Of a DNA stretch of 64,000 nt, positions 42,101-54,100 are shown piece by piece. A program made the position numbers and the translations under genes. The stretch is from assembly GCF_003696265.1 (NCBI RefSeq), contig NZ_RFFH01000010.1, positions 182,834 to 246,833 of the forward strand, in the 5' to 3' direction. The stretch comes from Nocardia stercoris (GTDB lineage Bacteria; Actinomycetota; Actinomycetes; Mycobacteriales; Mycobacteriaceae). The notes beneath the pieces were generated by a model. That model was not told where the DNA came from. It made no database searches and worked only from the letters and a program-made list of their open reading frames with translations. Position 1 is the first letter of the stretch; every line of letters starts with the position of its first letter.

Positions 42101-45100
42101 CAGGACCACGACCTGCGGGGTGCCGGCGGCGCCGACCAGGCAGCGGCGGTGCGGCAGCTGCTCGACGCCGACCAGCACGCCCACTTCGATCCGGCCGTGC
42201 CACCTCTGCTGCGGCTGGCGTTGATCCGGGTCGCGGACGACCGAGCACAACTCGTGCTGACCGCGCATCACGTGCTGGTGGACGGCTGGTCGCTGCCGCT
42301 GCTGCTCACCGACCTGCTCGCCCTGTATGCGGGCCGAGGCGACGCCGCGGCGCTGCCGCCGGCGGGCAACTACCGTGACTTCCTGCTGTGGTCGCAGGCT
42401 CAGGACCGGGCCGCCGGTGTGCGGGCCTGGTCGCGCTACCTCGGCGACATCGATGAACCGACCTTCCTCGCGGCGGCGGCGGGCGCCGGTGGTGACGCCG
42501 CCGAGACGGACGTCCTGGAGACCGTCGACATCGCCCTGCCGGATGCGTTGGCGCGCAACCTTTCCCGTCGCGCCGGGGAATCCGGTGTCACGCTCAATAC
42601 CGTCGTGCAGGTGAGCTGGGCGCTGCTGCTCGCGGCGGTCACCGGCCGCGACGATGTCGTGTTCGGCGCGACCGTATCCGGTCGCCCGGCCGACCTGCCC
42701 GGCGCCGACTCCATGGTCGGTCTGCTGATCAACACGGTGCCGGTGCGGGTCCGGCTCGACCCGGCCGAAACCCTCGCCGGACTGCTGCGCCGGCACCAGG
42801 CCGACCAGACCGGACTGATGGACCACCACCACGTCCCGCTCACCGAGATGCACCGGATCGCCGGTGTCCCAGCGCTGTTCGACACGCTCGTCGCGTTCGA
42901 GTCCTATCCGATCGACCAGGCCGCGCTCGCCGGCACGACCGCGTCGACCGGCCTCACGGTGACCGGCCTGGACCACCGCAGCGGCACCAACTACCCGATC
43001 ACCGTGACCGCGAACGCGGTTCCGGATCTGATGGTGACGCTGCAATACGACGCGACGGTCTTCGAGCGCCCCGAAATCGACCGGCTCACCACCCGCTATG
43101 CGGCGGTCCTGGCGGCCTGCGCCGCCACACCGGATCTGCCGCTGGCCGCACTTCCGCTACTGCTGCCCGACGAGCGACGGGCACTGGAACGGTGGAACGA
43201 CACCCGCACGGATGCGGCGGTGGTGTCGCTGCCGGCGATGTTCGCCGCACGGGTCGCGCAGACCCCGGACGCGGTCGCGGTGATTGCTGGGGTGCGAGAA
43301 GACCACGCGGACAGCGTGATTGCGGGCACGGCGAGCGGCCTGCGTGACGGGCACGACGGCGGCGTGGTTGCGGGCGCGGTCAGCGTAGTGCGTGAAGGTC
43401 GCGCGGACAGCGTATCGGCTGGTGCGGTGTCGGTGACGTATGCCGAGTTGGATGCGCGGGCGAATGCTGTGGCGTGGTGGCTGCTCGAGCGCGGAGTAGC
43501 GGCGGAGGAGCCGGTGGCGGTTGTGTTGCCGCGGTCGGTGGATCTGGTGGTGGCGTTGTTGGGTGTGGCGAAGGCGGGTGCGGTGTTCGTGCCGTTGTTG
43601 CCGGAGTGGCCGCAGTCCCGCCGCGACCAGGTCGTCGCCCAGGCGGGGGCGCGGATCGTCGTCACAGTCGAGAGCGTCGCAGCCGCAACCGAATACGCGC
43701 GGGTGCATCCGGAATCCGCCTCGGCACCTGCCGTGACCGTGGATCCGGATCAGCTGCTCTACGTGATGTACACCAGCGGTTCGACCGGTGAGCCGAAGGG
43801 TGTCGCGGTCAGGCATCGCGATGTGACCGCGCTGGTGCAGGACCGGTGTTTCGCTGGTGGTGCGCACGAGCGGGTGCTGGTGCATTCGCCGCATTCGTTC
43901 GACGCGTCGACCTACGAGTTGTGGGTGCCGCTGCTCAATGGTGGTCAAGTGGTTCTGGCTGAACCCGATTCGGGCCCTGCCGAGCTCGCACGGCTGATCG
44001 CGGCGGCAGAGGTCACCGGATTGTGGTTGACCGCTGGTTTGTTCGCGGTGATGGCGCAGGAACACGCGCGGTGTTTCGCGGGTGTGCGGCAGGTGTGGAC
44101 CGGTGGTGACGTGGTCTCGCCGGATGCGGTGCGCCGAGTCCAGCAGGCATGCCCGCAGACGGTGGTGGTGAACGGGTACGGGCCTACGGAGACAACGACT
44201 TTCGCCACCTCCTACCCGATCGGCTCGGCTCGGTCCACGACTGAAACCCACGTCGGATTCGTGCCGAGTGACAACCGGCGAGGGGAGTCGGCGGGCGACG
44301 GACGGGTGGATGCGGGTGCTGACGTGGCCCGCATCGGACGGGCCGAGGTCGAGGGTGGACCGTGGTCTATCGCCCCGGGGAACCCCGTCGGCTTCGAGGA
44401 CCGCGGCGGCCTCGAGAACCCCGTCGGCGTGGAGAACCCCGTCGGCGACGAGAACCACAGCGGCCACGAGAACCGCCGCGGCCCCCAGAAGAGCGTCGGC
44501 CTCGAGAACGTCGGCGGCGTCGAGTATCGAGGCGGCCTCGTGAAGCGCGGCGGCCAGGAGAACGCCGGCGGCGTCGAGAACCGCCGCGGCCTTGAGAACG
44601 CCGTCGGCCTCGAGAACCGCTGCGGCGCAGCCGAATATGTCGACGGTACGCCGGTACCGATCGGGCGCCCGCTGGACAATATGCGGTTGCTGGTGCTGGA
44701 CGGCTGGTTGCGGCCGGTGCCGGTTGGCGCGGTCGGTGAGTTGTATGTGGTCGGTGCCGGTGTGGCGCGTGGGTATGCGGGTCGTCCGGATCTGACGGGC
44801 CTGCGGTTCGTGGCCGATCCGAACGGGTCGGGGGAGCGGGCGTATCGGACCGGGGACTTGGTGCGTTGGAACCAGGCCGGTGTGCTGGAGTATGTCGGGC
44901 GTGCCGACGATCAGGTGAAGATCCGGGGTTTCCGGATCGAGCCGAGTGAGGTCGAGGCCGCGTTGGCTGCGGATCCGGTGGTGGGTCGTGCGGTGGTCGT
45001 GGTGGTGGACGGTCCGGCTGGGAAGCGGTTGGCGGCCTACGTGACTCCCGCGGACGCCGGCAGCGGCACAGCGGAAATCGACCCGGTCGCGGTGCGGGAG

Positions 45101-48100
45101 CGGGCGGCGGCCCGGCTGCCGGAGTACCTGGTGCCGGCGGCGATCGTGGCGATCGACCGGGTGCCGTTGACCACCAACGGCAAGATCGACCGGAAGGCGT
45201 TGCCGGAGCCCGTTTTCGCTGGGGGCACCGCCTATCGTGCGCCAGGCACCCCGATCGAACGGGCGCTCGCGGACCTCTTCACCGAGATCCTGGCGGTCGA
45301 GCGGGTCGGCGCCGACGACAGCTTCTTCGACCTCGGCGGGCATTCGCTGTTGGCGACCCGGTTGGTCAGCCGGGTCCGCGCCGAACTGGGCGTGGAGATC
45401 TCGATCCAGGCCGTGTTCGAGGCCCGGACTGTCGCGGGTATGGCCGCCGTCGTCGCGGCCGCGACCGGCGGTGAAACCCGGATCGCGTTGCGGCGCGGGG
45501 AGCGACCCGAACAGTTGCCGCTGTCGTTCGCGCAGCAGCGGCTGTGGTTCCTGTACCGCCTCGACGGGCCGTCGGCGACCTACAACATTCCGATGGCGCT
45601 CACCTTGCGCGGCACCGTGGATGTGGTGGCCCTCGCCGCCGCGGTCACCGACCTGGTGGGGCGGCACGAGAGCCTGCGGACCGTCTTTACCAGTGCGGCC
45701 GACGGTGTGGCACGGCAGCGGATCCTCGAACTCGACGCGGTCGAGACGCCGGTGCGGGTGGTGGACATGCTCGGTGCGACCGACGACGAGGTCGACCGGG
45801 TGGTCGCCGCGGCGGCCGAATACCGGTTCGAGCTCGATGCCGAGATTCCGGTGCGGGCGACCGTGATTCGGCGGGGACCGGCCGAGCTGGTCGTGGTGCT
45901 CGTGGTGCATCACATCGCGGCTGACGGCTGGTCGCTGGCGCCGCTGACCCGAGACTTGGCCGCCGCGTACGCAGCGCGGGCAGCGGGCACAGCGCCCAAG
46001 TGGGCGCCGTTGCCGGTGCAGTACGCGGATTACACGCTGTGGCAGCGCGAATTGCTCGGTGACGAGTCCGATCCGGAGAGTGTGCTGTCGCGTCAGTTCG
46101 ACTACTGGCGGACTGAATTGGCGGGTATTCCGGAGCAATTGGCGTTGCCGACCGACCGTCCCCGCCCGCGGGTGGCGTCGTATCGGGGTGCGACGGTGCC
46201 GATCGTGTTCGATCCGGCGACGTCTGCGGCGGTTGCGGAGTTGGCGCGGTCGCGGCGAGCGACAGTGTCGATGGTGTTGCAAGCCGGGCTCGCGGTGTTG
46301 TTGTCGAAGTTCGTTGCGGGGGAGGACATTCCGATCGGTTCGCCGATCGCGGGTCGTACCGATGCGGCGCTCGACGATCTGGTCGGGTTCTTCGTCAACA
46401 CCTGGGTGCTGCGGGCCCAGGTGCGGCCCACGGCGACGTTCGCCGAGCTGGTCGATCAGGTCGCAGACAAGGCCCTGGCCGCGTACGCGAATCAGGACGC
46501 ACCGTTCGAGCGTCTGGTCGAGTTGGTGAATCCGGTTCGCTCGCAGGCGCATCACCCGTTGTTCCAGGTATCGCTGTCGCTGCAGAACAGCGCCGCCGGC
46601 GGGTCCGCGTTCGCCGCCGACGTCGTCGTCGACGCCTACCCGGTGTCGACCGGGACCGCGCGGTTCGACCTGCTGTTCGCAGTGGCCGAGGACAATACGG
46701 GCGGACTGTCCGGGTCCGTCGAATACGCCACCGACCTGTTCGACCCGGATACGGCCGCACAACTGGCCGCTCGCTTCACGAGCCTGCTCGCCCGATTGAC
46801 CGCCGCACCCCAGCGACCGGTCGGCGATATCGACGTGCTCGGTGCGGACGAACGGCGCCGGGTGCTGGCCGAATGGAACGACACGGCAACGGATGCCGAC
46901 CTGTCCGTGTCCGCGTTGGAGTTGTTCGCGGCGCGAGTGGCCGAGGACCCAGACGCCCCGGCGGTTGTCGCTTCCGGTACGGAGCTGTCCTACCGCGAGC
47001 TCGATGAGCGGTCGGATCGGTTGGCGCGCTTGTTGGTCGGGCACGGAGTCGGCCCGGAACAGGTGGTGGCGGTTGCGTTGCCGCGTGTGGCTGATTTGTT
47101 GGTGGCGATGGTGGCGGTGAACAAGGCTGGTGGGGCGTATGTTCCGGTGGATCCGGAGTATCCGTCGGATCGGTTGCGGTTCATCCTCACTGACGCACAA
47201 CCGGTGCTGGTGTTGACGCACAGTCGTGTTGCCGAGGCGGTGCCGGACATCGGTGTGGCCCGCGTGTGGCTCGACGATGCTGCGGTAGCGGCCGAACTCG
47301 CGGGTCGGACCTCGGTCGCGGGGACGCCCGAACTCGCGGGTCGGACCTCGGACACGGAGGCGGCCGAACACGTGGGTCGGACCTCGGACGCGGGGACGCC
47401 CGAACTCGCGGGCCGGACCTCGGACGCGGGGGCGGCCGAACTCGTGGGTCCGACCTCGGACACGGAGGCGGCCGAACTCGTGGGTCCGACCTCGGACACG
47501 GAGGCGGCCGAACTCGTGGGTCGGACCTCGGACGCGGGGGTGGCCGAACTCGTGGGTCGCACCTCGGCCGCGGAGGCGTCCGGGCTCGACGTGGGCGCGG
47601 TGCGGGTGGTGTCGCCGCAGTCGGCGTCGCACCTGATCTACACCTCCGGTACGACCGGTCAGTCCAAGGGCGCGATCATCACCCACGCGAACCTCGCGAA
47701 CTTGGTGCGGGAGGCGTGGCCGGTCGCGCGCGGTGAGCGGATTCTGGCGCATGCGACGGTGGCGTTCGACGCGTCGACTTATGAGATCTGGCCGGCGCTG
47801 ACGTCCGGTGGAACGGTTGTGGTGGCGGGTTCGCCGCGTTCGGATCTGGACGAGATTGCCGCGCTGGTCCGGGAATTCGAGATCAGCAAGGCGCACTTGA
47901 CACCGCCGCTGCTGGCAGCATTGTCGGAGCACGTCAGTGTTGACGGTGGTGCGAACCCGCTGGGTTACCTGAACCGGGTGATCGCCGGTGGTTCGGAGCT
48001 TTCGCCGGCTTTGGTTCGGGATCTGCGGTCGCGGTTCCCGCAGTTGTGTGTGATCAACGGGTACGGCCCGACCGAAGCCACGTCGTGTATGTCGGAGTTC

Positions 48101-51100
48101 GACACGGCTGGGATGCCGGAGCAGGGTTCGATTCCGATCGGTGGCCCGTATGGCAATGTTCGGTGTTACGTCCTGGACAGCCGCCTTCAACCGGTTCCGG
48201 TCGGGGTCGAGGGTGAGTTGTATATCGCCGGTGCGCAATTGGCGCGCGGCTACCACGGCCGCGCGGACCTGACTGCTGCCCGGTTCGTCGCCGATCCGTT
48301 CGCCGCGTCTCGCACCGACGCCGAGAGCCCGACGCCCTCTGCCGAGGCCGGACGGCCCGTCGGCCGGTTGTATCGGACCGGTGATGTGGTGCGCTGGAAC
48401 AAGTCCGGTGTGCTGGAGTACGTGGGCCGCGTCGACGATCAGGTGAAGATCCGTGGGTTCCGCATCGAGCCGGGCGAAATCGAGGCCGCGCTGGCCGGGC
48501 ACCCGGGCATCGCGCAGGTGGTCGTTGTCGCGCACGAATCCGGCCGGGGCAAGCAGCTGGTCGGCTATGTCGTGCCGGACACCACAGCCGGACACCCGAC
48601 AGTGGACTCCGCCGGCGTGCGGGCCTTCGCCGGTGACCGGTTGCCGGAGTACATGGTTCCGGCGTCGATCATGATCCTGGACGCGCTGCCGTTGACACCG
48701 AACGGCAAGATCGATCGGAAAGCGTTGCCGGAGTCTGTATTCACGGCCGGCGCCGCTTACCGGGCACCCCGCACGGCCGCCGAAGTCGTGCTGGCCGGTG
48801 TGTTCGCGGAAATCCTCGATCGCACACCGATCGGTGTGGACGACGACTTCTTCGAGATCGGCGGCGACTCGATCCGTTCCATCCAGGTGGTTTCCCGCGC
48901 CCGGGCGGCCGGTGTATTGATCAGTCCGCGTGAGGTTTTCGAACATCGCACGGTGGCGGCGCTGGCCAAGGTCGCGGGCACCGACCGGGAGCAGGAGCTG
49001 TTGCCCGAGCTGCCGGGTGGGGCTATCGGCTGGATGCCGCTTCTTCCGGTAGCGCGGTTCATTCGTGATCTGGGTGCTGGTTTCGATCGGTTCAATCAGT
49101 CGATGGTGCTGGATCTTCCGGTGGGCATCGATCTGGACGGTCTGGTCGCGATCTGGCGTGCCGTCGTCGAGCGGCATCCGGTGCTCACGGCTCGACTCGT
49201 CGCCAGCGCCAGCGCCAGCGCCAGCGCCAGCGCCAGCGCCAGCGCCAGCGACAACGGCAGTGGCAGCGCCAGCGACAGTGGCAGCGCCAGCGCCAGCGCC
49301 AGCGACAACGGCAGTGGCAGCGCCAGCGACAGTGGCAGCGCCAGCGACAACGGCAGCGACAGTGGCAGCGGCAGCGGCACCGAGATCGGGACCGACGCGC
49401 TCGGCCCAATTCTCGGCGATCCGGGCGCCGAAACCGGCCCCGGCCTGGTGACGGTGCCTGCCGACACGGTAGACATCGCCGCACTGATCCACCGAGTCGA
49501 CCTGTCGGACAACGAGTTCGATGCCGACCACACGAACGAGGCGCTCCTCGCGCGGGTTGCCGCGGAGTTGGACACCGCCGCGGACCGTCTGGCGCCGGAA
49601 CAAGGCGTCCTGCTGGCCCTGGTCTGGTTCGATCGCGGCCAAGGCGAGCCCGGTGCACTGGGCGTGGTAGCCCACCACCTCGCCGTGGACGGCGTGTCGT
49701 GGCGAATCCTGCTGCCGGACCTGGCAGCCGCGTGGGCGCAGGTCGTCGCCGGGCAGCGCCCGGTACTCCCGGCCACCGGCACCTCCCTGCGCCGGTGGTC
49801 GCACGCCCTGGCCGAGCAGGCGCGCTCCGGCCGCCGGACCGCCGAATTGGCCTGGTGGACAACCATGTTGGCGGGACCCGACCCGGTGCTCGGGTCGCGT
49901 GAGCTGGATCCCGCGCTCGACACCCACGCCGCCACCGACCAGGTGCGACTGGCGGTACCGGCCGACGTCACCGACGCCGTCCTCACCGGCCTGCCCGCCG
50001 CCATCCACGGCCACGTCGACGACGGCCTGCTGGCGGCGCTGCTGGTGGCGGTGACGGTCTGGCGCCGTGGCAAGCGGCCGGCGACCGAATTCGAGGCCGG
50101 TGCTCCCGCCTCGCTCGTGGTGCGGCTCGAAGGGCACGGCCGGGAAGAGGCCGTGGTGCCCGGCGCGGACCTGTCGGCGGCGGTCGGCTGGTTCACCTCC
50201 GTCTACCCGGTGCGACTGACCTTGCCCGCCGACGTGGACCTCGGCGAGGTGCTGGCCGGCGGTGCCGCGGCCGGCCGGGTGGTGAAGTGGGTGAAGGAAC
50301 AGCTGCGGTCCGTGCCGGACCGCGGCGTCGGCTACGGTCTGCTGCGCTACCTCGACCCGGAGGCCGGTCCGGTCCTGGCCGAATTGCCCATGGGCCGAAT
50401 CGGTTTCAACTATCTGGGTCGGCTGTCGCGGGCGGATCTGATGCCGCAGCAATGGCAGGGCGCCGGGTGGACGCCGACGGCCGGCCTGACCGCGAACCCG
50501 GAATTCCCGGAGCTGCCGGCGATCTCGGCCCTGGAGATCAACGCGGCGGTCAGCGGCACCGAACTCGGCGCCTCGTTCACCTTCCCGACCGGTGTGCTCG
50601 ACCGGTCCGAGGTGCTCGACCTAGCCGGGCTGTGGCGCGACGCGCTCACCGGGCTGGCCCGGTACACGGCGACCGGTGCGGGCGGCCTCACCCCCTCGGA
50701 CCTGCCGCTGGTATCGCTCGACCAGGCCGGGATCGACGCGCTGGAGGCCCGCTATCGGCGGGTCGAGGACGTGTGGCCGGTGACCGCGATGCAGGCCGGT
50801 CTGCTGTTCCACGCGCACGTGGCGGGCGCGGGATTCGACGCCTACCACATGCAGGTCGTGTTCGAGCTGTCCGGAGCGGTGGACGCCGAACGGATGCGCC
50901 GCGCGGGACAGGCGCTGCTGGACCGGCACGCGACCCTGCGCACCGCGTACGTGCCCGCCGGTGACGGCACCACCGTCGCGGTGGTCGTGCCGGACGTGGC
51001 CCTGCCGTGGCACGACCACGATCTGCGGGACGTGCCCGCCGACCGGCTGCCCGCCGAGATCGCGCGGCTGCTCGACGCCGACCACGCCGCGCACTTCGAC

Positions 51101-54100
51101 CCCGCCCTGCCGCCGCTGTTGCGACTGGCGCTGATCCGCACAGCCGCCGGCCAGGTGGTGGCCGAGCACGCAGCCGCAGGACAGTCCCAGGCACAGCCGG
51201 GCGGCGCGCGGCTCGTGCTGACCGCGCACCACGTGCTGTTGGACGGCTGGTCGCTGCCGCTGCTGGTCACCGATCTGCTCGGGTTGTACGCCAGTGGCGG
51301 TGATCCGTCCGGGCTGGCGCCCGCCGCCGACTACCGGCAGTTCCTCGACTGGCTGCACGATCGCGACCCGGTCGTCACCGCCGCCGCGTGGGCCCGGTAC
51401 CTCGACGGTCTCGCCGAACCCACCCTGCTCGCCGGGCCCGGCGGCGGCGCCGAAGCCGGCGGCACGGACGCGGACATCCTGGCCACCGTGCCCGTCGCCC
51501 TGAATGACGCTGTGGCACAGACGCTGTCGCGCCGGGCCGCCGAACACGGTGTCACGCTGAACACCATCGTCCAGGTGAGCTGGGCGCTGGTGCTGTCCGC
51601 CGTGACCGGCGGCACCGACGTGCTGTTCGGCGCGACGGTGTCCGGTCGCCCCGCCGAACTGGCGGACGCGCACACGATGGTCGGCCTGTTGATCAACACG
51701 GTCCCGGTGCGCGTCCGCGTCACCCACGACGACACGATCGCCGGCCTGTTGCGCCGCCACCAGGACGAGCAGGCGGCGCTGATGGACCACCACCATCACC
51801 CGCTGACCGACATGCACCGCATCACCGGCCTCAGCCCGCTGTTCGACACCCTGGTCGCGTTCGAGTCCTACCCGATCGACCAAGCCGCCCTGGCCGATTC
51901 GGCCGGCGCGACCGGGCTCACGGTGACCGGATTCGCCGACCGCAGCGGCACCAGCTACCCGGTGACGATCACCGCCAACGCCGTGCCGGACCTCATCGTG
52001 ACCCTGCAATACGACACGACGGTGCTCGAGCGGTCCGAGATCGACCGGCTCACCGGCCGGTTCGCGGCGGTACTGGAAGCGGTCGCCGCGACGCCGGAGC
52101 TGCCGGTGAGCGCGGTGAACCTGCTGTCCCCGGACGAACAGCGAATGTTGCTGGAGTGGAACGACACTCGCACCGACGCGGCGGTGGTGTCGCTGCCGGC
52201 GATGTTCGCCGCGCGGGTCGAGCAGACCCCGGACTCGGTCGCGATTGTCGCCGCGCCGGTGACCGGAGCGCGAGAACGCCACGCGGACAGCGTGTTTGCC
52301 GGTGCGGTGTCGGTGACTTTCGCCGAGTTGGATGCGCGGTCGAATGCTGTGGCGTGGTGGCTGCTGGAGCGTGGGGTTGCCCCGGAGGAGCCGGTGGCGG
52401 TTGTGTTGCCGCGGTCGGTGGATCTGGTGGTGGCGTTGTTGGGTGTGGCGAAGGCGGGTGCGGTGTTCGTGCCGTTGTTGCCGGAGTGGCCGCAGTCCCG
52501 GCGTGATCAGGTGATCGACCAGGCCGGAATCCGGCTGAGTCTGGCCGCTGGTGACGTCGCGGCAGCCGTTGCGGCGATGGCGGATCCGGCCCGTTCGGTG
52601 GATCCGGGCGTGTTCGTGGACCCCGATCAGCTGGTGTACGTGATGTACACCTCCGGTTCGACCGGTGAGCCCAAGGGTGTCGCGGTGCGGCACGGGGATG
52701 TGACCGCACTCGTGCAAGACCGGTGTTTCGCCGGAGGCGCGCACGAGCGAGTACTCGTGCATTCGCCGCATTCGTTCGACGCGTCGACCTACGAGCTGTG
52801 GGTGCCGTTGTTGAACGGTGGCGAGGTCGTGCTGGCTGAACCCGATTCGGGCCCTGCGGAATTGGCGGCGCTGATCGCTGACTCCGGAGTTGCTGGGTTG
52901 TGGTTGACCGCCGGTTTGTTCGCGGTGATGGCCCAGGAACACCCGCAGTGTTTCGCGGGTGTGCGTCAGGTGTGGACCGGTGGTGATGTCGTGTCGCCGG
53001 ATGCGGTGCGCCAGGTGCGACAGGTGTGTCCGGACACGGTGGTGGTGAACGGGTACGGGCCCACGGAGACAACGACTTTCGCTACCTCTTACCCGATTCC
53101 CGGCGATCCGGGGGCGGACGTGCCGATCGGCCGGCCGCTGGACAATATGCGGCTGCTGGTGTTGGACGGCTGGCTGCGGCCGGTAGCACCCGGCGTGGTC
53201 GGCGAGCTGTACATCGCGGGGGCGGGTGTCGCGCGCGGGTACCTGGGACGAACCGACCTCACCGCCGCACGATTCGTCGCGGACCCGGCGGGTTCGGGTG
53301 AACGGGTCTACCGCACCGGAGACCTGGTGCGCTGGAACGAATCCGGTGTGCTGGAGTACGCCGGGCGGGCCGACGACCAGGTGAAGATCCGGGGCTTCCG
53401 GATCGAGCCGGGTGAGATCGAGGCGGCACTGGCGGCCGACCCGACGGTCGGCCGGGCGGTGGTCGTGGTGGCGGACGGTCCGGCCGGAAAGCGGTTGGCG
53501 GCCTACGTGACTCCCGCACCCGACGGTGACGACATCGACCCGGCAGGGCTGCGGGCGCGGGTGGCGGCACGACTGCCGGAGTACCTCGTCCCGGCCGCGA
53601 TCGTGGCGATCGACCGGATGCCGTTGACGCCCAACGGCAAGATCGACCGCAGGGCCCTGCCGGAACCGGTTTTCACTGTCGCCGGCTACCGGGCGCCGGT
53701 CTCCCCGGTGGAACGCGTACTGGCCGGATTGTTCGCCGACGTGCTCGGTGTCGAACGCGTCGGTCTCGACGACAGCTTCTTCGAGCTCGGCGGGCATTCG
53801 CTGCTGGCGACCCGGCTGGTCAGCCGGATCCGCGCCGAACTCGCGGTGGAGGTGCCGATCCGGGCGGTCTTCGAGGGCCGCACGGTCGCGGCGTTGGCGG
53901 CGGTGGTGGCGGGCAGCGCCGGCGTCACCCAGTCGGCGCTGCGGCGCCGCGAACGGCCCGGGCGCCTGCCGCTGTCGTACGCGCAGCAGCGGCTGTGGTT
54001 CCTGTACCGCCTCGACGGACCTGCCGCGACCTACAACCTGCCGCTCGCACTGCGGTTGACCGGCCCGGTGGATGTGCGGGCCCTGACCGCCGCGGTCCGC

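Larger units (their letters stand above)
41826..45460 (+). other. Module 11: C(DCL)-A-T, valine-type pocket DAYWWGGTFK with two repeat insertions
   Basis: The C domain (41826-43200) is DCL (VWPVTAMQSGLLFH, HHVLVDG at 42266-42286). The A domain (43220-45215) is the closest relative of module 3. It has the same pocket and insertions at the same two places: a REDHADSV-type repeat at 43281-43435, and an insertion at 44217-44655 that ends in thirteen six-residue units. In module 3 the second repeat has only seven units. The carrier (45215-45460) reads ADDSFFDLGGHSLLATRL, serine codon 45344-45346. Confidence 0.91.
45490..50740 (+). other. Module 12: C(LCL)-A-T-E, unassigned pocket DAYHIGGSCK, 12-residue repeat and Ser-Ala repeat
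   Basis: The C domain (45490-46890) has HHIAADG at 45908-45928. The A domain (46900-48735) has the module 10 pocket. Eight exact-length 12-residue units (47294-47581) sit between the first core motifs and LIYTSGTTG. It lacks the C-terminal-subdomain repeat of module 10. The carrier (48740-48975) has GGDSI, serine codon 48869-48871. The E domain (49010-50740) has HHLAVDG at 49673-49693, and its TARLV loop is extended by a Ser/Ala/Gly/Asp run (49202-49380). Confidence 0.91.

Noticed and set aside
47294..47581. Possible CRISPR array (36-base direct repeats)
   Set aside because: The repeats are contiguous with no spacers, lie in frame within an A domain, and vary between units as coding repeats do.
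49202..49249. Perfect GCCAGC run as a sequencing or assembly artefact
   Set aside because: It keeps the frame, and the same loop carries inserts in modules 10 and 14, so a real expansion is more likely. Long reads should still confirm it.
43157..50452. Very long minus-strand open frame (over 2,400 codons), with others at 56495-62914, 50621-56344 and 810-4943
   Set aside because: Their products are Arg/Gly/His/Gln-rich and show no domain motif. They mirror well-supported NRPS domains on the + strand. High third-position GC keeps the opposite strand open by chance.
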